DNA from: Arcobacter siniprincipis
GTDB taxonomy: Bacteria > Campylobacterota > Campylobacteria > Campylobacterales > Arcobacteraceae
NCBI RefSeq assembly: GCF_048571125.1
Contig: NZ_CP182343.1
Coordinates: 496,001-560,000, forward strand
Direction: 5' to 3'
Length of the DNA stretch: 64,000 nucleotides
The notes beneath the pieces are model-generated. The model searched no databases. It was given only the letters and a program-made list of their open reading frames with translations, and was not told where the DNA came from. The first letter of the stretch is position 1, and every line of letters begins with the position of its first letter. The position numbers and the translations under genes were made by a program. Shown here piece by piece: positions 52,898 to 62,201 of the stretch.

Positions 52898-53200
52898 TTA
52901 ATAAAAAATATAAAGTGCAAGTGAAAATACGATTGTAGGCACTAAAAATCTAAGTAATGCACTTAATTTTGTAAAGGATAATGCAATATATACTGTTGCT
53001 ATTGCCCAAGCAAAAGTATTTAACATTATAGATATAATTGCAGACTTTTGTACTTCAATTGGAATTAAAAAAGCTAGTAGGGTCATACCTAAGTAAGCCA
53101 CAACTAAACCTCCAAAGATGGAGGTTATTGTTCTAAATAGGCCTATTCTTTTGCCACTTTTTTCTGGTGTTGATAAATATTTATATAATTTTTGTATCAT
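52898..53200 (-). CDS. Small membrane protein (DUF3649/FpvH-like) of the PepSY iron operon
   Basis: A 100-residue protein with three helices: RTITSIFGGLVVAYLGMTLLAFLIP in two pieces at about 22-46, ISIMLNTFAWAIATVYIAL at about 55-75, and LVPTIVFSLALYIFY at the end. A basic cytoplasmic N-terminus (STPEKSGKRIGLFR) precedes them. Small proteins of this kind regularly sit between a siderophore receptor and a PepSY reductase gene. It lies 11 bases after the receptor and 9 before the PepSY gene. The biochemical role is unknown; partner of the reductase is the usual inference. Confidence 0.75.
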   Translation of the reverse strand: MIQKLYKYLSTPEKSGKRIGLFRTITSIFGGLVVAYLGMTLLAFLIPIEVQKSAIISIMLNTFAWAIATVYIALSFTKLSALLRFLVPTIVFSLALYIFY

Positions 53201-53211
53201 TATTGCTTTCT

Positions 53212-55302
53212 TTAAAATTTATAACTTATAGTTGCAAGGAAAGTTCTTGGTTTACCAAGATATACCCTTGTTCCAGCTGCTGAACTAGATAGCGCACCAT
53301 CAACATACTCTTCATCTGTTAGATTTTGAACACTAATATTTGCTTTCCAGTTTCCTTTTTTATAACCAAGTGTTGCATTATAAATAATTGCAGAATCTAG
53401 TTTTATACTATTTGCATCATCTGCATATTTACTTCCTAAATATCTAGATCCCGCACCAACATAAAAATCTGGTAAATCAAAAGTAGATAATTTATATGTC
53501 GTAAAAATACTTGCTGTGTGTTTTGGAATATTGCTTAAATAGTTATTGTCATTATCTTTGTTTTTTGTTTTAGTATATCCATATGAAGCAATCACAGACC
53601 AGTTTGATGTTATTGCTCCATTTACATCTAACTCAAAACCTTGGCTTTCTTGTTTACCACTTGATTTATATTTTGTATTGGTAACATCAGCTGGATCAAG
53701 TTGAGCAATATTTTCTTTTTCTATTTTAAATATGGCAGCAGTTAAATTCAATCTATCATCAAATAGTTTTTGTTTGACTCCTATTTCATATCCTTTTCCC
53801 GTTTCTGGGTCTAAAATATTTCCACTAATATCTATCTGTGTATTTGGAGTAAAAGATTCAGAATAATTTGTATATATACTTGTTTGGTCTGTCACATGAT
53901 AAACTAATCCAAAAGATGGAGTGATTGCATCAGTTTTTTTTCCATTTTTTGGTTTAGATTCACTATATCTTACTCCTGCGCTAAATATTAAATCATCAGT
54001 TAGATTTATACTGTCTTGTAAAAATGTTCCCCATGATTGTACATTTGTTTTAGCTTGCGAAAAAGTTGAAGCTCTTGAATCATTATATAAACTTGTAAGT
54101 TGTGCATAAGAGGGATTTGATAAATTTAAATTATAAGCAATACTTCTATCTAAATCCATATCAAGTTTTGAGTAAGCTTTATTGTAATCAGCACCTAAGC
54201 TAATATTATTTTTTAGATTTAATATATTGGCTTCTTTGTTTATTGTATATTGAAGTGCATGTTCTTGAAATTCTTGTTTTTGATATGCATAATATCTTGT
54301 AACTGTATTTGTTTGTTCATTATATGTAAAAGGCATATGTACATCACCATTATCTCCAACATAATCAATGTATCTATATTTAAAGTTTGAATTCCAAGTA
54401 TCAAAAGTGCTATTTAAATCAAATCCAACAATTTTTTGAGTTTTTCTGAATTCTTCATCGGGATTAGAAATAACAGTATCAAGAGGAGCTACAATTTTAC
54501 CTCTACTGTTTACATATGTTCCAAAAGATGAAGGAGTAGTCTCTTTTGTATATTCAGAAACAAAAGTTAAAGTGTGATTGTCATTTATATCATAAGCTAA
54601 GCTTGGAGCTATAAATATACTGTCTGTATCTGTATTATTATCAAAATATCCCTCGTCATGTTTCATTGTAGAAATAAGTCTAAAATAAAGTGATTTATCG
54701 TCATTTAAACTACCACCAATATCAAGTTTTGGACTATAAGATGGATTGTCATTTATCTCTAATTCAATATTTGCAATAGTCTCTTTTGAAGGTTTCTTTT
54801 TAACTAGGTTTACTATTCCTCCGGGACTTGATTGCCCATATTGTAATGAATCTGGTCCTTTTTGTACTTCTACTGCTTCATAATTATATATTTCAGGATG
54901 AGCCATTTTATTTGTAACTTTTAATCCATCAAATAAAATTGGAACTCCCGAGAATCCTCTCATAGAAATTTGATTAGTTCGTCCATGACTATCACCTGTA
55001 TAAACTGTATTTGATGAATATTTTATAATATCTTCAATATTTTGAAGATTAGCATCTTGAATAAAGTTTTCATTAAAAACCTGAATAGATTTTGCAGTAT
55101 CTTCTAATTTTATGTTTGTTCTATTAAAGTGTGCTTTTTCATTAGATAAATAATCTGCTGCAACATCTTCACCAATAATATCAATGCTTTGTAATGTTGT
55201 ACTTTCACTTTCTTTTTTATTATCTGCAAGTAATACAGAACTTGTTATTATCAATGCACTAAGAGAGATTGATAAATGCTTATGTAAATGATTGTAATTC
55301 AT
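53212..55302 (-). CDS. TonB-dependent siderophore receptor (FhuA/FpvA-like), copy A
   Basis: A 696-residue outer-membrane receptor. A signal peptide (LSALIITSSVLLAD) is followed by DTAKSIQVFNENFIQDA, ISMRGFSGVPILFDG and VEVQKGPDSLQYGQSSPGG in the plug, the ferrichrome/hydroxamate-type phrase. The barrel ends FLATISYKF. The ATG at 55302 behind CAGGAGCAAAA is used; the frame is open to 55335. Very similar to 56503-58575, differing mostly in barrel loops. It heads the operon with the membrane protein, PepSY and periplasmic protein genes. Confidence 0.9.
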   Translation of the reverse strand: MNYNHLHKHLSISLSALIITSSVLLADNKKESESTTLQSIDIIGEDVAADYLSNEKAHFNRTNIKLEDTAKSIQVFNENFIQDANLQNIEDIIKYSSNTVYTGDSHGRTNQISMRGFSGVPILFDGLKVTNKMAHPEIYNYEAVEVQKGPDSLQYGQSSPGGIVNLVKKKPSKETIANIELEINDNPSYSPKLDIGGSLNDDKSLYFRLISTMKHDEGYFDNNTDTDSIFIAPSLAYDINDNHTLTFVSEYTKETTPSSFGTYVNSRGKIVAPLDTVISNPDEEFRKTQKIVGFDLNSTFDTWNSNFKYRYIDYVGDNGDVHMPFTYNEQTNTVTRYYAYQKQEFQEHALQYTINKEANILNLKNNISLGADYNKAYSKLDMDLDRSIAYNLNLSNPSYAQLTSLYNDSRASTFSQAKTNVQSWGTFLQDSINLTDDLIFSAGVRYSESKPKNGKKTDAITPSFGLVYHVTDQTSIYTNYSESFTPNTQIDISGNILDPETGKGYEIGVKQKLFDDRLNLTAAIFKIEKENIAQLDPADVTNTKYKSSGKQESQGFELDVNGAITSNWSVIASYGYTKTKNKDNDNNYLSNIPKHTASIFTTYKLSTFDLPDFYVGAGSRYLGSKYADDANSIKLDSAIIYNATLGYKKGNWKANISVQNLTDEEYVDGALSSSAAGTRVYLGKPRTFLATISYKF

Positions 55303-55324
55303 TTTTGCTCCTGAAAAATTTATG

Positions 55325-55357
55325 GCATAATACATTAAATGATTATTGTTATCAATA
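55325..55357 (-). promoter_or_regulatory. Fur-box-like element and -10 of receptor copy A
   Basis: ATGATTATTGTTATCAATAT (55338-55357) resembles a Fur box. A minus-strand TATTAT -10 follows at about 55325-55330, 22 bases before the ATG. Confidence 0.55.
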
Positions 55358-55407
55358 TCTAGTAGTCAAAAAAAGGAATATTTTATACACAATGGGGAAA
55401 AATAAGA

Positions 55408-56370
55408 TTATTCTTGCTGTTTTTTGTATAAACTAGGGCTGATACCATATTGCATAGAGAAAAGTTTGCTAAAATTGCCTGTGTGTTTGTATCCAACTTG
55501 GAAACAAGCTTCTTTTACACTGTAATTTTTATTCAATAGTTCTTTTGCTATTTTTAATCTTTGTTTTTGAATCATTTCATAAACTGTCATTCCATAATAC
55601 AATTTAAAATCTTTTTTTAAATAACATTCATTGATTGCAGATTTATATGCAATCTCTTTTATACTTAATGGAGAGTTATAATATTTAGTAATTATCTCTT
55701 TTGCTCTTTCTAATGGTTTGATTTTTTCAATATTTATATTTTCACTGGAAAAGTCTTTTTTAATAATTTTGTTAATTGTATAATGTGCTAAATTTAATGC
55801 CATAGATTCAAGATGAAGATTAGAAAGACTATTGTGATCAATTGTTTCATTCTCAAAATGAGACAATATTTCAAGTTGGTATGAATCAATATATCCACCT
55901 TCAATGATGGAGTGATTATGAACTTTTGTCTCATTCATTCTTTCTTCTAGTCTTTCTAGTTTTTGTGCAAGTTGTAAAAAAAGTACTTCTTTTATTCCAA
56001 TTGTTATTGCTTTGCATTGTTTATTCTTTTTTAAGTGCATATCAACGGAAAAATCATCTGAGGAAAGACCAATAAAGAATGAATTCTTTTTTAATATAAA
56101 TTCATGATTATCTTTAAAAAGATATTTAATATTAGTTGATAAATTAAAGATTAGTACAGCACCTGCTATATTTGAAGAAAGATAAATATTATAATCATTA
56201 TTTAAAATATGATTACATGAAGAACTAGCTATTCCATTACCAAAATCATGCCATATAAAAATGCCATTTCCATAATCTTGTTTTACATTTGTTAATAAAG
56301 TTTCTCTTGAAAAAGGATTATTAATTTTTTTGCTAATTTCTATTAAATCTGTGTGATTTATTTTTTCCAT
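55408..56370 (-). CDS. AraC-family regulator upstream of receptor copy A
   Basis: A 320-residue regulator: an N-terminal ligand domain of about 220 residues without a clear motif, and a C-terminal double HTH (IKEIAYKSAINECYLKKDFK and VKEACFQVGYKHTGNFSKLF). AAGGATATTTAAAATA precedes the ATG. It is paralogous to 58681-59664 (shared NPFSRET/NPFSRQT, AYKSAINECYLKKDFK) and more distant from the regulators at 29588 and 34235. Same strand as the receptor downstream, 105 bases ahead of it; activation of that receptor by its ferric siderophore is expected. Confidence 0.87.
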   Translation of the reverse strand: MEKINHTDLIEISKKINNPFSRETLLTNVKQDYGNGIFIWHDFGNGIASSSCNHILNNDYNIYLSSNIAGAVLIFNLSTNIKYLFKDNHEFILKKNSFFIGLSSDDFSVDMHLKKNKQCKAITIGIKEVLFLQLAQKLERLEERMNETKVHNHSIIEGGYIDSYQLEILSHFENETIDHNSLSNLHLESMALNLAHYTINKIIKKDFSSENINIEKIKPLERAKEIITKYYNSPLSIKEIAYKSAINECYLKKDFKLYYGMTVYEMIQKQRLKIAKELLNKNYSVKEACFQVGYKHTGNFSKLFSMQYGISPSLYKKQQE

Positions 56371-56403
56371 TATTTTAAATATCCTTAGAGTTAAATACTT
56401 ATG

Positions 56404-56460
56404 ATAGTAAAAAATATTTAAAATAACTTTAATTAATGATAGTGATTATTATAATTAAAC
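56404..56460 (-). repeat. Duplicated Fur-box promoter of AraC genes, copy 1
   Basis: 57 bases nearly identical to 59735-59790, with 25 identical bases (56436-56460) that include the Fur-like ATGATAGTGATTATTATAAT. Located 34-90 bases before the AraC gene at 55408-56370. Confidence 0.75.
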
Positions 56461-56491
56461 AGTTTTCACTAATTATATAGTGAAAACTGTT
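56458..56491 (-). terminator. Hairpin after receptor copy B
   Basis: AACAGTTTTCACTA (56458-56471) pairs with TAGTGAAAACTGTT (56478-56491), 14 bp with a 6-base loop, 12 bases after the receptor stop. On the minus strand it runs directly into the repeat that holds the next gene's Fur box. Confidence 0.7.
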
Positions 56492-56502
56492 AATATTATA
56501 TT

Positions 56503-58575
56503 TTAAAATCTGTAACTGATTGTTGCAAGAACAGTTCTTGGATCTCCTACATATACTCTGGTATCACTTGTCTTACCTGAAGCTGATCCATCAACATACT
56601 CTTCATCTGTTAGATTTTGAACACTAATATTTGCTTTCCAATTTCCTTTTTTATAACCAATTGTTGCATTATAAATAATTGCAGAATCTAGTTTTATACT
56701 ATTTGCATCATCTGCATATTTACTTCCTAAATATCTAGCTCCCGCACCAACATAAAAATCTGGTAAATCAAAAGTAGATAATTTATATGTTGTGAAAATA
56801 TTTGCTGTATGTTTTGGAATATTTCTTAAGTTTTTATCATCATTATTTTTATTTTTTGTTTTAGTATATCCATACGAAGCAATCATAGACCAGTTTGATG
56901 TAATATCACCTGCTAAGTCTAATTCAAAGCCTTGACTCTCTTGTTTACCACTTGGAACTGACCAACCACTTAAAGATGGAGCATCAGGATCTGCCAATGC
57001 AATATTCTCTTTTTCTATTTTAAATATTGCAGCTGTTAAATTTAATCTATCATCAAATAGTTTTTGTTTGATTCCAATTTCATATCCTTTTCCTATTTCA
57101 GGGTCTAAAATATTTCCACTTTTATCTGTAGCACTATTTGGTGTGAAAGATTTAGAGTAATTTGTATATAGGCTTGTTTTATCTGTGACATGATAAACTA
57201 TTCCAAATGAAGGGCTAATTGCATCAGTTTTTTTACCATCTTTAGGTTTAGATTCACTATATCTTACTCCTGCACTAAATATCAAATCATCTGTAATATT
57301 TATACTATCTTGTAAAAATGTCCCCCATGATTTAACATATGAATCTGGTATTAGTCTACCAGAACTATTGTCAGAGGTTACAGAAATTATGCTTGGCTCA
57401 TAAACAGGATGTGCAAGATTAATATTATAAGCTTGCCTTATACTACGAGATTTTCCTTCTGAATAGGCTTTATTGTAATCAGCACCCATACTAAGATTGT
57501 TTTTCATATCAAGTATTTTAAACTCTTTATTAAGTGTATATTGTAAGGCATGTTCTTTATACTTATTACTTTGAGTAGCTGGGAATCTTGTAACTGTATT
57601 TGTAGCTTCGGTATAAGTAAGTGGTAAATAAACATTTCCATAATCTCTTACATGTTTTATATACCTATATTTAAAGTTAGAATTCCAAGTATCATAAATA
57701 GTATCAAAATTAAATCCAATAACTTTTTGTGTTCTTTTATATTCTTCATCAGGATGAGAAGCGACATTTTCTATAGGTGCTACAAGTTCTCCCTTGCTAT
57801 TAACATTACTTCCAAATCTTGTAGGAGTCGTTTCTTTAGTGTATTCACTAACAAAAGTAAAAGTGTTGTTATCATTTACATCATAAGCTAAACTTGGAGC
57901 TATAAATATTTTATTTATGTTTGTATTACTATTTGTGTATCCCTCATCATATTCGTAAGTGGAAATAAGTCTAAAATATAATGATTTATCTTCATTTAAA
58001 CTACCACCAATATCCACTTTAGGATTAAATCCTGGATTATCATTCATCTCTAATTCAATGTTTGCAATAGTTTCTTTTGAAGGTTTCTTTTTAACTAAGT
58101 TTACTATTCCACCAGGACTTGATTGTCCATATTGTAATGAATCTGGACCTTTTTGTATCTCAACTGCTTCTAAAGCAAAAACTTCTGGATTTGAGATTTT
58201 ATTTGTAACTTTTAATCCATCAATTAAAATAGGAACTCCTGAAAATCCTCTCATAGATATATTAGTTGATTTTCCATCTGTATCACCAGTGTAAACAGTA
58301 TTTGATGATAACTCTATAATATCATCAATATTTCTAAGACTTGCATCTTGAATAAGAGTTTGATTAAATACTTGAATTGATTTAGCTGTATCTTCTATAT
58401 CTATACCTGTACGATTTAATTTTACTTTTTCTTCACTTTGATAATTTGAAATGCTATTCTCTATAATATTAACTTCATCTAATTTTGTACTTTCTTGGGC
58501 AAGAAGTAGCTCACTTGTTAATAAAAGAGAAGAAAGGCCTATTGATAAATTTCTTTTAAGAAATTTTTTTTTCAT
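56503..58575 (-). CDS. TonB-dependent siderophore receptor (FhuA/FpvA-like), copy B
   Basis: A 690-residue paralogue of 53212-55302. Signal peptide SSLLLTSELLLAQ, plug motifs DTAKSIQVFNQTLIQDA, ISMRGFSGVPILIDG and VEIQKGPDSLQYGQSSPGG, barrel terminus VLATISYRF. Long stretches are the same as in copy A, with differences grouped in probable extracellular loops, which suggests related but distinct siderophores. ATG after an AGGAGTATTAT ribosome-binding site. It is preceded by its own AraC gene and Fur-like box. Confidence 0.9.
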   Translation of the reverse strand: MKKKFLKRNLSIGLSSLLLTSELLLAQESTKLDEVNIIENSISNYQSEEKVKLNRTGIDIEDTAKSIQVFNQTLIQDASLRNIDDIIELSSNTVYTGDTDGKSTNISMRGFSGVPILIDGLKVTNKISNPEVFALEAVEIQKGPDSLQYGQSSPGGIVNLVKKKPSKETIANIELEMNDNPGFNPKVDIGGSLNEDKSLYFRLISTYEYDEGYTNSNTNINKIFIAPSLAYDVNDNNTFTFVSEYTKETTPTRFGSNVNSKGELVAPIENVASHPDEEYKRTQKVIGFNFDTIYDTWNSNFKYRYIKHVRDYGNVYLPLTYTEATNTVTRFPATQSNKYKEHALQYTLNKEFKILDMKNNLSMGADYNKAYSEGKSRSIRQAYNINLAHPVYEPSIISVTSDNSSGRLIPDSYVKSWGTFLQDSINITDDLIFSAGVRYSESKPKDGKKTDAISPSFGIVYHVTDKTSLYTNYSKSFTPNSATDKSGNILDPEIGKGYEIGIKQKLFDDRLNLTAAIFKIEKENIALADPDAPSLSGWSVPSGKQESQGFELDLAGDITSNWSMIASYGYTKTKNKNNDDKNLRNIPKHTANIFTTYKLSTFDLPDFYVGAGARYLGSKYADDANSIKLDSAIIYNATIGYKKGNWKANISVQNLTDEEYVDGSASGKTSDTRVYVGDPRTVLATISYRF

Positions 58576-58602
58576 ATAATACTCCTGAAATTTTTATTTA
58601 GG

Positions 58603-58635
58603 GATAATATATAAATTGATACTAATTATCAATAT
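58603..58635 (-). promoter_or_regulatory. Fur-box-like element and -10 of receptor copy B
   Basis: TTGATACTAATTATCAATAT (58616-58635), an imperfect palindrome of the Fur type, with an AT-rich TATTAT -10 on the minus strand at about 58604-58609. Confidence 0.55.
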
Positions 58636-58680
58636 GTTAAAAGACACTATGAGGAAAAGTTTATGGGATAAAGGGAAAAA

Positions 58681-59664
58681 TTAAAAGTTATTGAGTTCTT
58701 TTCTATAATCATTTGGAGTTATATTAAAATAATCAAAGAATAATTTGCTAAAATAGCTAGCATTGTTATATCCTATTTTTACTGCAACTTCTTTAATGCT
58801 ATGATTTTCTTTTAATAGTTTTTTTGCTACTTCTAATCGTCTTTTTTGAATCATTTCTAAAATGGTCATGCCATAATACTCTTTAAAGTCTTTTTTTAAA
58901 TAACATTCATTTATTGCAGATTTATAAGCTATAGTTTTTATAGATAATTTTGAATTGTAGTTATTCATAATAATCTCTTTTGCTCTTTCTAAAGATGAAA
59001 TTCTATCTTTTTTATGACTTATAGAAGAGGAATTACTCAAAGATTTGGAAACCTTTTCAAGAGTATAGTGAAGTAAGTTTGTAATTTTTGATTCTAGATA
59101 AATGCTTTTTAAAATATCTTCAAAAGAATTTTCATCCTTAAAATCATTTGATAACTCTAATTGCAATGCATCAATTTGTAAATCTTTTAAAATATAGTAG
59201 CTTTGTTTAAATGCTAATTGCATATATCTTTTAATATCTACAATTGAATATGCAAGTTTTAAAAATAAATCATTTTTTATACCTACAAAAATACAGAAAA
59301 AAGGTTCATCTTTTTTTAATGGGATTTCACAATAAAATTTATTGGATGCTAGTTCAATAAAAAAGTAATTATTTTTTAAAATATGTTCTTTTTTGTCTTT
59401 ATATGTAAAATTGATATTATCACCAAAGTTAAAAATCAAACATGCACCAGGAACTTGAGATTCTTCGTATAATATTAAGTCTTTTTTGGGAATGACTTTC
59501 CTAACAAAAAGACCAATACCATTTCCCATATCATAAAAAATAGTAAAGCCTTCACCATACTCTTTTTTTATTTTAGCAATAAAAGTTTGTCTAGAAAAAG
59601 GGTTTTGTGTTGTTTTAACAATATCAATTAAATCTGTGTAATTTACTTTAAATGCGTCATTCAT
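58681..59664 (-). CDS. AraC-family regulator upstream of receptor copy B
   Basis: A 327-residue regulator paralogous to 55408-56370. N-terminal part NPFSRQTFIAKIKKEYGEGF, C-terminal double HTH IKTIAYKSAINECYLKKDFK and IKEVAVKIGYNNASYFSKLF. The ATG lacks a strong ribosome-binding site. It sits 105 bases before receptor copy B on the same strand. The duplicated promoter (59735-59790) lies upstream, shared with the divergent response-regulator gene. Confidence 0.86.
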   Translation of the reverse strand: MNDAFKVNYTDLIDIVKTTQNPFSRQTFIAKIKKEYGEGFTIFYDMGNGIGLFVRKVIPKKDLILYEESQVPGACLIFNFGDNINFTYKDKKEHILKNNYFFIELASNKFYCEIPLKKDEPFFCIFVGIKNDLFLKLAYSIVDIKRYMQLAFKQSYYILKDLQIDALQLELSNDFKDENSFEDILKSIYLESKITNLLHYTLEKVSKSLSNSSSISHKKDRISSLERAKEIIMNNYNSKLSIKTIAYKSAINECYLKKDFKEYYGMTILEMIQKRRLEVAKKLLKENHSIKEVAVKIGYNNASYFSKLFFDYFNITPNDYRKELNNF

Positions 59665-59734
59665 TTTGTATTTAAAAAAGTATTTAATAATCTATATAGC
59701 ATCTGTTGATTTTCCTTACAATTAAATTCTTATA

Positions 59735-59790
59735 ATAGTAAAATATATTTAAAATAGCTTTAACTATGATAGTGATTATTATAATTAAAC
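59735..59790. repeat. Duplicated Fur-box promoter of AraC genes, copy 2
   Basis: 56 bases matching 56404-56460 except for about four positions. The 25 bases 59766-59790 are identical to 56436-56460. It lies between the AraC gene and the divergent response-regulator gene and could control both. Confidence 0.75.
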
Positions 59791-59811
59791 AATATTATGT
59801 TAGAATTGTTT

Positions 59812-60495
59812 ATGTCAATGAATGAATTTAAGAATTTAAAATTATTATATGTTGAAGATGAAAATAACATACGCAAAGTTGCTATGTCTTACTTTAGTCG
59901 TTTATTTGAAACGGTATATGAAGCAAAAGATGCCTTAGATGCATTTGATATATTTAAAGAGATTAAACCCCATATTATAGTCACTGATATCAAAATGGCA
60001 AAAATGTCAGGTATAGATTTAGTTAGAAAAGTTAGAGAATTAGATAAAAGATGTCAAATAGTAATTCTAACGGCATATACTGATACGAATTTTCTACTTG
60101 AAGCTGTAGAATTGAATCTAGTAAAATATCTAGTTAAACCAATACGACATGACAAGATGCACTCTGTTTTAAAACAATGTGCTTTAAATATTAAAGAAAA
60201 TAGATTAAATCTTATTCATATTCGTCAAAATTGTATTTATGATATTTTTAATAAAACACTAATCTTTGATAAACAAATAGTGAAATTATCTAAAACAGAA
60301 TTAGAGTTTTTAGAATTATTATGCATGAATCTAACTCGTGTAGTAACATATGAAGAAATAGAGAATATAATTTGGTATGACTCTTATATGAGTGAAGATG
60401 CTCTTCGTTCAATGGTTCGAAAACTAAGAAAAAAATTACCAGAAGATTGTATTGAAAATATAGCAAAAATGGGTTATAAACTTCAATGCCATTAG
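59812..60495 (+). CDS. OmpR-type response regulator paired with a 7TM-DISM kinase
   Basis: A 227-residue regulator from the ATG at 59812. The frame is open from 59797, but TATTATG there looks like a -10 box. Receiver: LLYVEDENNIR acidic pair, phospho-acceptor in HIIVTDIKMAKMSG, VILTAYTD and VKYLVKPI (conserved Lys). C-terminal winged helix: LSKTELEFLELLCMN and SMVRKLRKKL. Its stop overlaps the kinase start by 10 bases. Target genes are unknown; the location beside the siderophore genes and behind a Fur-like repeat suggests iron-linked expression. Confidence 0.87.
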   Translation: MSMNEFKNLKLLYVEDENNIRKVAMSYFSRLFETVYEAKDALDAFDIFKEIKPHIIVTDIKMAKMSGIDLVRKVRELDKRCQIVILTAYTDTNFLLEAVELNLVKYLVKPIRHDKMHSVLKQCALNIKENRLNLIHIRQNCIYDIFNKTLIFDKQIVKLSKTELEFLELLCMNLTRVVTYEEIENIIWYDSYMSEDALRSMVRKLRKKLPEDCIENIAKMGYKLQCH

Positions 60496-62201
60496 CTAAA
60501 ATTATTATTTGTATTTGCATAATAAATATTTTTGCTTATGCTAATGGAGAAGATAGTCTAATAACTGCCGCTTATATTGCTACTGATAAAGGAAACTATA
60601 AAAATTATAAACAATATGATTTAAAAAATGATTATTTTAAAAAATTCAATATAAAACTAGAAATAAATAAAAAAGCATTAAAAGGTAAAACATACTATTT
60701 ATTTATAACTACTGAGGTAAAAAGTTTAATTAGTTCAAATGTAGATTATAATAAAAGCTTAGATAAGATAATAGTAAAACTTGATAAAAATACTCCTTCT
60801 AATATATATTTTTTATATGAAAATAAACAACAGAAACTATTAAATTTTAAGATATTGGTATTTAGTGAATTTGAATATCAATATATTTTAGAAAATAAAA
60901 GCATATTATATGGAATAGCATATGGAATAATCTTTTCAGCCTTTTTATATAATCTTGTAATATTTTTAAATACTCGAAAAAAAGCCTTCTTTTATTACTC
61001 TTTGATGCAGGTCTTTTTGTTAGGTATTTTAGTTGACCTTGTTAGGTTTTCTACTATGACATATAGAAGCTCTTTTGAAATTATGGTCCTTGATATAATT
61101 GAGACTTTGTGCCTTATTGTGATTATTTTATTTTCTAAAGAGATATTAAATACAAAAAAAAATATACCTATTATGGATAAGTTTTTGTATGGATTGATTA
61201 TGATAAATGTGTTAGATTTATTTTGTATACCTTTTATTGGGTATTCAATTTTGTATGAATATATATCTAGAACATTAATTATCTTATTTTTAATGATGGC
61301 TGGAATTATTACTTTATACAAAGGAGAAAAAGTAGCAATCTTCTATATTTTGGGTTGGAGTGTTCTTTTTATAAGTTTAGTAGTTAGTGAATATAATTTA
61401 ATAAATATACATGAACTCTTTATTTTTCATATTGGATTTCCTATTGAATCTATGATTTTAAGTTTTGCACTTGGTTATAAATTAAAACAAAGTATTCATG
61501 AAAATAAAGAAAAAGAGCAACTTTTAGTACACCAAAGTAAATTGGCTTCTATGGGTGAAATGATTAATAATATCGCCCATCAATGGCGACAACCCTTAAC
61601 TCACCTATCATTTATAAATATGGATATACAAACGGCTCAAGACAGTAAAGAATTAGATAAAAAATACTTAGATGAAAAAATAAATGAATCCTATGAGCAA
61701 ATTGAATTTATGTCACAAACTATTGATAATTTTAAAGATTTTTATCAACCAGTTAAAAATAAAGAACTGTTTTTTATAAGTGAAGCTGTTAATAAAGCAA
61801 TTAATATAATCAAACCCTCTTTAGATAATTTGAATATAAATCTAAGTTTTACAATCCAGCAAGATAGTGAAGTAGAAGCATTTGAAAATGAATATTCTCA
61901 AGTAGTATTAAATTTTATTAGTAATGCTAAAGAGGTATTACATTTAAGAAAAATTAAAAACCCTAAAATAGATATTTATTTAGAATTTACAAATAATAAA
62001 AGCATTTTAACAGTTAAAGATAATGCAAAAGGAATTTCTGAAGATATTATAAACAAGATTTTTAATCCTTATTTTAGTACGAAAAATAATAGTAGTGGAA
62101 TAGGGCTTTATATGTCAAAGATAATTGTAGAATCACACTTTGAAGGTACAATTAGTGCTTATAATACCAAAGAAGGAGCTTGTTTTAAAGTTGAAGTATA
62201 A
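60486..62201 (+). CDS. 7TM-DISM sensor histidine kinase
   Basis: A 571-residue membrane kinase. A signal peptide (IIICICIINIFAYAN) is followed by a periplasmic beta domain (about 20-140) and seven helices of 7TMR-DISM type (about 145-335; GIAYGIIFSAFLYNLVIFLN). The DHp domain has MGEMINNIAHQWRQPLTHLS, phospho-acceptor His365. The HATPase domain has FISNAKEVL, VKDNAKGISEDII and NNSSGIGLYMSKIIV. It overlaps the response-regulator gene and forms a two-component system. Its 3' end overlaps the convergent transposase-like gene by 43 bases. Confidence 0.88.
   Translation: MPLAKIIICICIINIFAYANGEDSLITAAYIATDKGNYKNYKQYDLKNDYFKKFNIKLEINKKALKGKTYYLFITTEVKSLISSNVDYNKSLDKIIVKLDKNTPSNIYFLYENKQQKLLNFKILVFSEFEYQYILENKSILYGIAYGIIFSAFLYNLVIFLNTRKKAFFYYSLMQVFLLGILVDLVRFSTMTYRSSFEIMVLDIIETLCLIVIILFSKEILNTKKNIPIMDKFLYGLIMINVLDLFCIPFIGYSILYEYISRTLIILFLMMAGIITLYKGEKVAIFYILGWSVLFISLVVSEYNLINIHELFIFHIGFPIESMILSFALGYKLKQSIHENKEKEQLLVHQSKLASMGEMINNIAHQWRQPLTHLSFINMDIQTAQDSKELDKKYLDEKINESYEQIEFMSQTIDNFKDFYQPVKNKELFFISEAVNKAINIIKPSLDNLNINLSFTIQQDSEVEAFENEYSQVVLNFISNAKEVLHLRKIKNPKIDIYLEFTNNKSILTVKDNAKGISEDIINKIFNPYFSTKNNSSGIGLYMSKIIVESHFEGTISAYNTKEGACFKVEV

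Noticed and set aside
57959..58294. Open frame of 111 codons on the plus strand
   Set aside because: It is antisense to the plug domain of a receptor gene and reflects codon bias there.
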